A stretch of DNA of 64,000 nt, from positions 682,001-746,000 of the forward strand of contig JACGCN010000017.1 of assembly GCA_014905825.1 (NCBI GenBank), in the 5' to 3' direction. The notes under the pieces are model-generated. The model worked only from the letters and a program-made list of their open reading frames with translations. It searched no databases and was not told where the DNA came from. Below are positions 54,534 to 64,000 of this stretch, in pieces (within the stretch, counting starts at the first letter, position 1; the number at the start of each line of letters is the position of its first letter). Source of the DNA: Lyophyllum atratum (Eukaryota; Basidiomycota; Agaricomycetes; Agaricales; Lyophyllaceae). A program made the translations under genes and the position numbers.

Positions 54534-56682
54534 TCATGTGGATGGGCCGAGCGTAAGACGATGGGGGGTAATGGGGGCACGAGCGAAGTAATTGAAAAAC
54601 GACTGCGTGTAGAAGCGAGCAAGTTCCCTCTCCATCCCAAGAATCTCCTTCTCCGTGTACTGCGCTGCGGGCTTAGCTGCCACCTCTGTGAGCGACGCTG
54701 GACAATCCGCCCACAACTTCACGACCCTCAACATCACAAGCAGGTATGTTGCACGATCTGACCAACGTTCCGCGCCTAAACCTTCAGACGCTCTGGCGAA
54801 GTCCACGACCAACAGATGGCCGGCGGGAAAGCAGGCACATACGAGGCGCTGTCGATCTTCCAGAACTGCATCAACGTTCAAGGAAGCGCGCACGTCCAGT
54901 GCGACGAATTCAAATCGGAAGTTCAACTCATAAAGCTCCCACAGGATTTCGTGGACAACATTGGGCGGCGGAAGGACACCGGTTTGCAGCTGAGTACCTC
55001 TCCACGTGACAACATTCGCAGCTGATGTACCGATCTGAACACCAGGCTCATGCACACAGTCACCCAGGAGTTCGATGATCTCCTGCCGACGTCTGGCGCC
55101 AACGGTTTCGGATGGATCCGGGGCGGCAAGGCCAAAGTTGAGCAGCAAGCGCCACAGCTGAGACTTGATTGGGGACGCTGTGGCTCCCCCGGAGGCAAGG
55201 CGAAAGATGATGGCCGAGCGATTCGTAACCCAGTTGCGGAGGTATGTCACCATCTTGTCTTCTGTTGTCACGCCAACAAACAGGCCCGGGTCGGGAAAGA
55301 CGTAGCCAGCATCTGATGGGCGAGTGTCATATTTGAGGCGAGTCGGGTCTCGGTCAACTGCCGCCATCGCATCACTCCAGACAGGGAGGGGTGCTGGTAA
55401 GAATGGACTGTCGATGTCGGTCCACTTGTCACGTCCATCGCGACTTTTTTTGATGCTGGCATCTATTGGCAAGTAGTTAGATAGTGCGTCTGCAATATAT
55501 GTTAAGATCCTACATGGTGTTTTTTTCTTCTCTCGAGAGTCATGCGCGCGTCCACCGCGGGCCGGACCTGAAGCCGAGGGCAGTGATGGTGGTATGTTCG
55601 ACGTAGAAGGAGATTGCGCGGCGGTGACCAAAGCCATCGAGGAAGGCCGGACAGCAAATGGATTTGGGGAGCTTGTGGACGCCCTAGCTAGACGACCGAA
55701 GGCAGTATACTTCGCGGGAGCATGAGCGGGACCTGTGAAGAAAGGCTTGAATGGCGGGTCCGCATCCTCCAATACTGCCCAGGTCTCAGGCTGGCGGGGT
55801 TCCACGACGCTGTCGATTCGTGTCTCCACGATGGTGGTCCAGTGTTTAAGTACCCATACCGGTAGTCCTGCTCGAACGAACTCCTGAACTACGAGCGGGT
55901 TGCTGACGTATGCACCGATGGTTCGAGCTACTTCAGCTGCCGGTTCCGTCTGACCTAACATCCTTGGCCGATATAAGTACATGTAGTCAAGGTATCCCAC
56001 CAGTTCGAGGTAGCAACGCTGGAGCAGGGCGACCGAAAGCTGCATTTGTTGTAAAGTTGTCGGTAAATGTTCAAGGCGTACGAATATGTCATTGAGTGAA
56101 GCCGAGAATTCTATGACTGCCTGGATTTTCTTAGGAAAGTTTTGGTCATCCTTGTACCTGGACACTCGGTCTTGCATTTTATCCACGAAGTAGCGCAGCT
56201 CATTCAGCTTGACGCCGTCGAGTTGACCCAGTCCTCGAAGAACATTGGAGTAGTCGATAACGAAATCATGCTTCGAAGGCAACCACCACATGATATTAAG
56301 TGGAAGGTGGGCTTTGAGAGGTCGGCGAGGGATTGCTGCAAGATGGCAGACACTAGCCACATATGGTTGGGGTCCACAAATGGGATCGTCGTCCCCGTAA
56401 CGGAAGTCTTTGCGAACCTTTACTTCCCGGACGCCAATCGGGGGATAGAAGATATGATCGACGTTGGGACTCATCACGAAATGATTGCCATTATCCACGA
56501 CAGCACCAACCATGCCGTCGAAATCCGTGCGAGCTAGTCCAATATTTAATGAGACAACTCCGTCAATTGAAATCCTGGAAGGTGTACTTACCGTGGAAGG
56601 CCTTCTTGTGGGTTAAGAGTTCGGGGTTTGACAGAAGGTCACTCGGCATGGCCTTATGAATTGAGTCTTTGGTGACTGACAT
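54534..56682 (-). CDS. Large hypothetical protein, agaricomycete-expanded
   Basis: Exons 56682-56592, 56533-55514 and 55462-54534 give 679 residues. The 51-nt intron inside the long frame (55513-55463) has a good branch motif and is a multiple of three, so the frame stays open even if it is retained. The N-terminus is MSVTKDSIHKAMPSDLLSNP. Central motifs are IMWWLPSKHDFVIDYSNVLR, LVGYLDYMYLYRPRMLG and IGAYVSNPLVVQEFVRAGLP followed by VWVLKHW. The C-terminal part contains VCACFPAGHLLVVDFA and EKEILGMERELARFYTQSFF. The middle motifs recall a mushroom protein family frequently found near mobile elements. No enzyme motif is seen. Lies head-to-tail with the gene ending at 54276. Confidence 0.62.
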
Positions 56683-56699
56683 AGTTTACGCTGATCTGC

Positions 56700-57200
56700 A
56701 TCCACTTGAACAAATTAGCGAGCGACCTTGGGGAAAATTAAGAGACCGCACAAACCGTAGCAGGTTGAGTTCAACGACTTCAATGTGGGGTGGCGAACCG
56801 ATGATTAATTCCACCAGCTTTGAAGCTGTGCGTTCTGAAACGGCCATGAAGGTAAGGTCCATATATTCGAATGAGCGAACTCGGGGAACCCGGGGAGAAC
56901 GCACATACCGTAGGAGGTCAATTTCGACGAGGGGCGGCGAGTCGAGGGGTAACTGAACAGGCGAAGCTGCACGTTCCGAAAGTTAAACGAGCGAACTCTG
57001 GGAAAACGCGGAGACCGCACAGACCGTAGGAAGTCAAGTTTGACGACGGGCGGCGAGTCGAGGGGTAATTGACCAGGCGAAGCTGCACGGGCTGCACGTT
57101 CCAACAGTTCAAGTTCAACGAGCGAAGTCAGGGGGAACGCGGAGATCGTACATACCGTAGGAAGTCGAGTTCGACGAAGCGCGTTCTGAAAGCAACATTA
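56700..57200 (-). repeat. ~120-150-bp tandem repeat with an embedded splice donor
   Basis: Four copies of GCGAACTCGGGGAA...ACCGTAGGAAGTC (landmarks near 56718, 56870, 56988 and 57117; spacing about 152, 118, 129). On the minus strand each contains a short reading segment (LTSYG-like) ending at a GTATGTGCG or GTCTGTGCG donor followed by a pyrimidine-rich stretch and CGAG. It looks like a repeated small exon plus intron, just upstream of the gene at 54534-56682. Confidence 0.65.
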
Positions 57201-59321
57201 AGTAAACTCAATGCAGATGTAAGGCACGGCATACCAGGCAAGATCGCGTGAGCGAGGTTCCAGTGTCCAGAGAAGATTGGGTGAGCGAGCGTCCAGGGTC
57301 CGAGTGGATAGGATGAGGAACAGCAGCGGGAAATCGAGCACCTCACAAAGGACGCGAAGTCTATTTTGTGATGATGCTCGGAAGACAGACGCTGAGTCTA
57401 TGTCTTCGGGGAGGGACGCTAAGTCTATCTCCCAATGGAAGGTACTGCTACAGAGTGTATGTGCTACTAGAGAAATTGAGGAAGCGAACCTAAAAAACGT
57501 CCGCTCAACATTTCGCCCGCGTATAAAGACGAATATGACTCACCTCGAGCTTGGGAACCAGTGGTTGATGAGCCGTGTCGACGGGTACACGAAGAAACTA
57601 TGTTTTGTTGAGGAAGATTAGCAAATCAAGGTCCTGCAGTACAAGCCAGGCGTCTACACGTACCGAGGATGCGACCAAGATGGCTGGCGATGATGACAGC
57701 GAAGAGGAGAGGTGGGCGTGAGAGGGAAACGTCAAACCGAGTTCAACAAGAACAGGCGCCAGCGCCCATGGACGCCCACAACGTGACGTCAAGCCTAGAC
57801 CACCAAACGGACTTCAACAGAACAGGTGCCAGCACCCACGAGCGCCCACAACTCGTGACAGCCACCCACAACTCGTGACAGCCGCCCAAGCGCCGTGACC
57901 AAGCCGCGTCAGCACTCTGCCTCTCACCACCGTCAGTCAAGCCGCCCCGTGACCACCGCCAGCAGTACCCACTCCTCGCTCCGTCCTGCGTCCACCAGCC
58001 GCCGCCTGTTCTTCCATGACTTTCATCTTCGATTCCTCATCAACGCTCAATTTTCTTCAGTCGTTTTATCTTCGCCCATGGAATCTATCGTACGTCTATG
58101 CCCGTGGAATCTGCCTATCGTAAGTTTTTTCTGTGACTTTTATCTTCGTCAACGCTCAGTTTTTTCAGTCGCTCATGTCTTCGCCCATGGAATCGCTACC
58201 GTGGGTGCTCATGTCTTAGTATCTGGAACCCATCTCTCGCCGTGAACCTTGCTGGCTCACCACACGGTACGTTTGAACTCGCCATGATCCATCGTTGATA
58301 TTCCGGCTAACTTGCGATTTTCCAGTCGCTTATTGTCTTCGCTAATGGAATCTTATGTCTTCACCCATGTAATCGTATGTCTTCGCCCTGGTACCGTTAC
58401 TCTCTCGCTGATTTCTTGTTTTCAGTCCTCACCATTTCCGCCGTCTGTTTTCCACCTAGGATCCGCCTCCGACGGGCGGCCTTCACGAGCACTGACCTAA
58501 GTGCCCTCGGCACCTACTCTTTGCGATTGCGAGACATGGGGTGACGACGCCTACTGGGGTTGGTGACTGTGCAAGCCGTTCGTCCGGGTATTGGTTCACC
58601 CGCTGCTCCGAATGTTTGTAAGTCTATCCCGACATCGATTGATGGGCTACATATTAACATGTTCTGGTTGCCTCCTCAAGTCCATCCCAACATCGATCAA
58701 TGGGGTGCATATGAACATGTTCCGGTTCCGGTTGCCTCCTCCCTCTGGCATGCCGGCTTTCACTTGGGACAATCCCAGATAGACTGAGCGTCCCTGGAAT
58801 CTCCCAGTGCCAACATAGACTTCGCGTCTGTTGGTCCCCGGTGTCGGCGCCGCCTAGACTTAGGGTCAGCGACTTTGGCTATCGTGTTCATTTCGTCAAA
58901 CTTGGTCTTGACCCCTGCTGGTCGGATTGAGACCGGAGTGATCGCATGCCTACCCTTTGAGTGCAGAAAGTGTTGCACCGGACCACTCAACTAAAAGGGT
59001 GACCACAGGGACGTGATGCACCGACCTGTGGTCTCTTCGGCATCATCTTGAGCAATGCCCGCGACCCCGTAGTCTGGACCACCGACGACCGCACTGCCGC
59101 TCGGCTCACCTGGCCCCCTATCAGAGTTCCTGGCACCGCTTGTTCTCAGGTATGTTTGTTTTTCGCTATCCGCTCATTTCTAACCCTTGATTATTTGATT
59201 CGCGCGCCGCAGATCCTCAAGTAGCCGGAAGATCCAGTTCATTAGCGATGTTCCCATATATTATAGGCTGATTGTTCGAATACATATATATCACTGTAAT
59301 TCAAGTCCCCCAGGAAACTGC
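57201..59321. other. Gene-poor interval inside the candidate KDZ element
   Basis: No gene supported. It includes a short direct repeat CACAACTCGTGACAGCC (57847-57890) and several partly repeated phrases such as TTCGCCCATGGAATC in 58070-58370, suggesting decayed coding or repeat sequence. Confidence 0.4.
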
Positions 59322-59918
59322 ATGGCTGAAAGCGAAGCTCCGCAATCTCCTCAACCGGCCGCAGAAGGTTAGTACAGTTTAAATCTGCTTGCGAGTTTAT
59401 TATTGATCACTAGCTAATATACAGAAGTTCTGCCGGCGGAAAAGGGAGAGGCCACTAACTCGGCCGACAGCCACCCCGCCAGTGATCACGGCGCCATAAT
59501 TGAGATTCTCGGGGCTAGATTGTCTCAGCTCGATATCGCTTCCGATTGCGAATATTGCGGCACCGCGACGTTCCGGCAGCAATGGCTCCTGTTTCCGGCA
59601 CAAGCGTTATTGGCTGGCATGAACGAAGAGGAGCATGTGGCGGAATGGACGGAATGGACGGCATCGGGAACGGTCCGGCGCCACCTGATTTGTCGGGCCT
59701 GCATTCGGGCCTGCATTCAGTCTGTAATCGACGAGCGGCGCACATGTTCAGGCGGCTGGCATTGGGGGGTGGAAGGGTGTGATGGGTGTTCAAGCGGCTG
59801 GGGAGAACCAGAGCATCATGGGGTGGAAGGGGATGGGGTGGGGTGGGGCTTTCGCGACATCGCTGATGAGGATGGCGCGCCTGATGCAGTCGGGGATACG
59901 GATCCATGGGGTGCTTAA
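59322..59918 (+). CDS. Small cysteine-rich protein beside the KDZ transposase
   Basis: Exons 59322-59367 and 59425-59918 give 179 residues. After an acidic start (MAESEAPQSPQPAAEE) a helical part reads IIEILGARLSQLDIASD. CEYCG then faces LICRACIRACIQSV some 50 residues later, a CxxC...CxxC pattern that could bind one zinc. The tail is Gly/Trp/Asp-rich with two further cysteines. The stop lies only 184 bp before the start of the transposase, on the same strand. Role unknown; an accessory DNA-binding protein of the element is one possibility. Confidence 0.5.
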
Positions 59919-60101
59919 TTTATATTAGTCTGTTGTCTGTGCGACCGATCCATGCATGTCACCATCATATCTCGTCTCATCTCGTTTGCCTACCGCTGGG
60001 CCAGACTCGCTTGCGCCGTCGGGCCGAGGTTCATCTTTCTGTCATGTCTATTATTGGCCACGATACCTATCCCCTCTACCCTCCCCTTTCCGCGTCAAAG
60101 A

Positions 60102-63100
60102 ATGCGTCCTACTCTATCCAAGAAACACCTGGTTAGAGACCCTCCTTCTACCCCGTCATATTCGCCGCTACCAGGACCAAATCGCTCTGCAGTCCTCGCT
60201 AAAAATGCCAAGATACCCGCTCTGGTGCTCCTGCCACACGGGAAGTCCCTGCTTCAGCACCGCCATCTCCCCCGTCTCCCTGGTCAAATCGGATTTGCAG
60301 GTGATCGACCTCATCGAGATACCGCACCGAGGACTTCCCTGCCTAACGAGGCGCCGCAGCATTGGCAAGAGCACGATTCTGATAACCCCTTCTATGTGTT
60401 CTCGCATGATGTCGGCTCAGACACGGTTGATCCACAAGTTTCGCGCAACCGGCGTAAGAGGGAGAAGCAGTGGGAGAGGTGGATAGAGGAGGTCATTCCG
60501 CAGCTCATCGGGCCATATATGAGGCTTATGTGTGCCACCCAATCGATGAGGGAGCCCATTCCGGCGGCGCAGCCCTGCTTATGTGGTTTGCCCGGACGAC
60601 GCTTGGAGGTTATGCTCGTTCGCTTTGATTGTGAGTATTCTTTCTGCTCCACTAGAGGCTTTCCTGACATGACTCAGCTTTAGAGCGCATCTTCATCACA
60701 AATTGTAACTGTGCGCCAGCAGCCGTTCAGTTGGTAGCGCGTGGATTCTTCCCTTCAGCGCCGCTGGCGCCGACCTTGGGGGTGGACATGAAAGTCTTGG
60801 ATTTCGTAGCTTCCCTGTTTGTTAACGTAGCACCTAATAACACGGCTTGGTGCAAAACAGTCGAGACCTTTCTATCCAAGAGGGGTTACAAGCTCGCAAC
60901 TGAGGTATATTTGCCCGTTGATCATGCTTCAGTTGCTTCTTAACATCCTCACCAGGATTCGCTCCGGAAGAGATTTGGAAATGCCCTGCACTGGTACAAT
61001 GTACTGCAGGACGAGTCCGCTCTTTACGTCGACAACCTTCTTGGTAGCATGCGGCGCGCGCAGTTCGGGATTGAGGACGGTATCAAAATCTCCCTCTGTG
61101 AGACCAGTGTGGCCTCTTCCTCCCGAGTGCCCGACTCACCGACACTGGGGTCGACTAGGTGCACTGTGACTCCTAACACGCCCCACCGTCCACAACACCC
61201 TCGGGACGAGGAAGATGAGACTCCTTCGCCAACCGAGCATCACTCAGCAGAGGAGCAGGGTACTCCTGCTGCTCATGGATCAAAGCGACGGCGATCAGGA
61301 ACGGAGGAGGATACCTGTCCCTCAAATCCGTTTCCTAATCCTCTGCTCCGGATCCGCCCCAGTGATTATTTACGGTCTCGCTGCCCGCTATGCTTCGGGG
61401 GAATTTTTTCTTCTATCCATAATGAGTCCCAGTATGTTTTCATGACTTCACTGTACTACCAAGTATCGTTAATCAATAAATTCAAGGCCTCATGCAATTG
61501 TGTGCGTAGATGCATGTTTCACTCAGAAACGGAATCATCAAGCGCGCGACCCACCTCATACGCATCCACGCACCGTCTTTGTGGATGAAGGGAAGGCTAT
61601 TCAGATGGAGAACTATGTCGAAAGCCTACGTCCGTCCAAGGCGAAGAAGACAAAGCGCAGCCGGAATGAACCCCAGGATGAGGAGGACGGCTACGAAGGG
61701 TCACTTCGTGTTCCTAGGTCTGTGTTGGATGATTGTGAATCCAGCTTCACGGCAGCAGACAGTCGACGCGAGAAAGCCAGCACGCAATTTTTTGATGACA
61801 CCGCGTTGATGGCATTAGTGTGTCGCCACGATGTTGTACTGTTCCTCGTCAACATGCGCTCTGCCGGAGAGAAGCAGCACTACGTCATTGTCCTGCTCGA
61901 GACACTTTTCCAACATCTTCCCACTTGGTTTACTATCGGACTCTTGTACGATATTGGCTGCCAACTCGAGCGGAGCTGCGTAAAGTGGGGCTTCCTCGAC
62001 CGCTATGTCAAGCGCATAATCTTTGGGATCTCTGTCTTTCATGCGTTCGGACACCAGTGGCCGTGTCAGATTATCTATCACCCACGGAAACGCGAAGGCT
62101 TTGGCCTCACGGATGGAGAAGGTTGCGAGCGCGTGTGGCACTCGATCAGTAAACTGATAGCGTACTTGCGCGTCTGTGGGGTGAGACTTGCGTTCATTTC
62201 AATGTGGACCATTACTAACGTCTTGGCCCGCAGTATCACCAACGATTATATACCCTTGACCGACAGGTGAATCACATGCAAACGGAGAGTCTTGAAAGGT
62301 TTGGCATGTGGCTGTTGCGTCGCAATCGTCATGTGATCAGGAAACGGGAGGTGGCGGAGGCAACTTTGCTTGAATGCGGCCATTCAGACGAGTTTCTTAG
62401 AGCTCAATGGGCAGCACAAGTTCGTGCACAGACCAAACCTTTGCCTCGTATGTATTGTGTTCCTCCTTTGGCCCCAAAAATCCCATTTCTCACCGCAGTA
62501 TTGTAGGTCAATCGAAAACAAAAGGCCAGCAAGCAGTTGAAGAGGCAATCCGTCTACGAAAAGCGAGAGACGTTCTTAAAGACCGAGTACGAGAGTTTGA
62601 ACTCGTTATACTCGATGCCGATTCTGCGCCAGATGCATTTGCTGATGCCGAGATGGGCTTGAGCCGTGCTCAAGAGCTACTCTCGGATGCAAATGCCAGA
62701 ATACGCACTAAGGAGGCTGCTCTTGGTGTCAGGGCACGTCAAGAACTGCAGACATTGGTGAACAGTCCTTTCGTTTCTGTGCGGATGAATGCACGCGCTT
62801 TGAAGGTGCGACTTCGAGATAGGCTCCGGTTTCGCAAATTCGAATTGGATCGGTTGGAGCGATCTTTTCGGAAGCAAGTAAATGGTATGTTTGTCCTATT
62901 CAATCACCACACTACTAATCATGTTCGATCAGACCAAAAAATCAATGCACACACAGCTTCGTCTGTCAATCGACGCGAGCCAACTATTCAACGCCTTGCA
63001 CAGGACTACAACCGACTCTGTGACACGATGGCACAGATGATCAAAGACAAGAAAGCACCTCGCGGAGCCCAATGTCCCCCTAAAATCGCCACCAAAGGTT

Positions 63101-63751
63101 TGTTCGCGCTCGACGTCGATGACAGCATTTGGCAAGATGTTGGTCTCGATGATGATGAAGATCCTGAGGTAGAGCCTCCCCTTTGGCTATCGAATGACAG
63201 TGTGCGTAGCGGTATCAAGGCCATGCTGGAGCGTGACCGTTGTCTGGAGGAACAGGCTCGCCTCCGACATGAGTGCCGCAGTTTGCGCGAATGGTTTTCA
63301 GAGGAATGGGCAATTGTTAATGTCCCTTGCGCATCGAGAGGTAAGTACCTCGACCATTTGAATACTATAATGCTAAAACATCTGCTTAGATGCCGAAGCT
63401 GTGGATTATGAACTCCAGCTGCGACGTATAGCATTATGTCGCCTATGTGCTTCGTGGCAAAAGCAAATACAGTCTCTGGACTTTGGAGATCTTTCAACCC
63501 TGCCAGAATGGGGACCGTCACCAGAGGAAATTGTCGCAGCTCGCGTATCACGACACATGGCATCAGTGAATGAGGTGGGGGAGGAAGGGGATCTTAATCG
63601 GCCAGATGGTATTGACGATGAGGACGGCCTGGATATCATAGAGGCAGATGAGACTGACCTCTTGCTTGTGGATGCCCTAGATGCAGTGGATTTGGCAGAT
63701 GCATTTCGGTCTATGTCTACTGAAGAGAGTCATGTATACTTCAATATTTGA
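60102..63751 (+). CDS. KDZ (Kyakuja-Dileera-Zisupton) transposase with N-terminal cysteine cluster
   Basis: Exons 60102-60630, 60678-60904, 60956-61431, 61487-62180, 62234-62447, 62507-62884, 62933-63340 and 63390-63751 give about 1095 residues. The ATG at 60102 (MRPTLSKKHL) fits the usual basic start; the frame is open further upstream. A cysteine cluster follows (CLCGLPGRR, then NCNCAPAAVQLVARGFFPSA and APNNTAWC, later RCPLCFGG). The catalytic part has QPHAIVCVDACFTQKRN (Asp), DSRREKASTQFFDDTALMAL, VNMRSAGEKQHYVIVLL, LLYDIGCQLERSCVKWGFL (Asp), VFHAFGHQWPCQIIYHPRK and GLTDGEGCERVWHSISKLI (Glu). These are the conserved blocks of fungal KDZ enzymes. The C-terminus is coiled and acidic (IEADETDLLLVDALDAVDLA). 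No stop or frameshift found, so it may be active. Confidence 0.9.
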
Positions 63752-63775
63752 CTTGTATAAAATTTGTTGACTATC

Positions 63776-64000
63776 TAGTTGGGGAAGGGGAGGTCCCATG
63801 TATGAGAGGGGAGGTCCCATACAGGTATAGGAAGCACCCATACGTGGAGGGGGACCACCCATATGTGTGGCGGGAGGTCCCATGTGTAGGCAGGGAGCAC
63901 CCATACATCTAGAGGGTGTCCCATTCATGTCTACGGGGTGCACCCATATGTGCGGTGGGAGGTCCCAAATGTGTGCAGGGAGCACCCGTATGTCTAGGGG
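63776..64000 (-). repeat. Minisatellite in inverted orientation to the 49.7-kb array, runs off the window
   Basis: Begins right after the KDZ stop. Phrases such as GGGAGCACCCATAC, GGAGGTCCCATG and GGACCACCCATA repeat every 24-30 bp. Their reverse complements, GTATGGGTGCTCCC and CATGGGACCTCC, correspond to the monomers of the array at 49685-50640. Confidence 0.85.

Noticed and set aside
48900..64000. A TET/JBP dioxygenase gene accompanying the KDZ transposase, as reported for some basidiomycetes
   Set aside because: I looked for the H-x-D...GWC and G-G-H-L-V type blocks and found none in the window.

Overview
The window reads as nuclear DNA of a mushroom-forming basidiomycete (Agaricomycetes). 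The evidence is dense genes with many 45-70 nt GT-AG introns, several protein families expanded in that class, a KDZ (Kyakuja-Dileera-Zisupton) transposase with an N-terminal cysteine cluster, a Ty3/gypsy element whose reverse transcriptase is of the agaricomycete type, and a eukaryotic tRNA-Val with an anticodon-loop intron. Exon joins were worked out by eye from splice signals and frame, so boundaries may be off by a base or two.

Region 1 (1-17.3 kb) is mainly host euchromatin. It holds a 70-residue membrane protein (230-557), a membrane-anchored coiled-coil protein (2531-3616) with a decayed tandem relative beside it, a protein with two telobox Myb repeats resembling the telomere-binding factor Tay1 (5287-8401), prefoldin subunit 3 (8759-9657) in divergent orientation to the ribosome-biogenesis factor MRD1 (9882-13042), and two F-box-type proteins. 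One long MRD1 intron is built of three consecutive intron-like units, each carrying a box C/D snoRNA-like sequence. Their guides match a conserved stretch of 25S rRNA, so a pre-rRNA processing factor appears to host rRNA-modification guides.

Region 2 (17.3-30.6 kb) has a decayed ~300-bp tandem array (18.2-20.3 kb), a very large SHPRH/Irc20-type SNF2-RING protein (20626-27303) with one likely frameshift, tRNA-Val(CAC), and an unidentified multi-exon gene (27923-29958).

Region 3 (30.6-40.7 kb) is a Ty3/gypsy graveyard on the minus strand. It contains a putative LTR, integrase plus chromodomain, an inserted 1.2-kb DNA element with inverted ends, reverse transcriptase plus RNase H, a 1.9-kb unexplained gap, a truncated gag, and a region rich in TGATATATCA palindromes.

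Region 4 (40.7-48.5 kb) holds a cluster of agaricomycete-expanded genes of unknown function. An apparently complete Tc1/mariner-type transposon (40883-42269) interrupts the first. A 1293-bp tandem duplication has copied the shared promoter and both 5' ends of a divergent gene pair. One member of that pair ends in a domain resembling the N-terminal domain of RNase H1.

Region 5 (48.9-64 kb) may be one giant KDZ-bearing element. A minisatellite built on GGGTGCTCCC lies at its left, the reverse complement of that motif lies at its right, and between them are two large genes of unknown function, a small cysteine-rich gene and an apparently intact KDZ transposase (60102-63751). The right array runs off the window.
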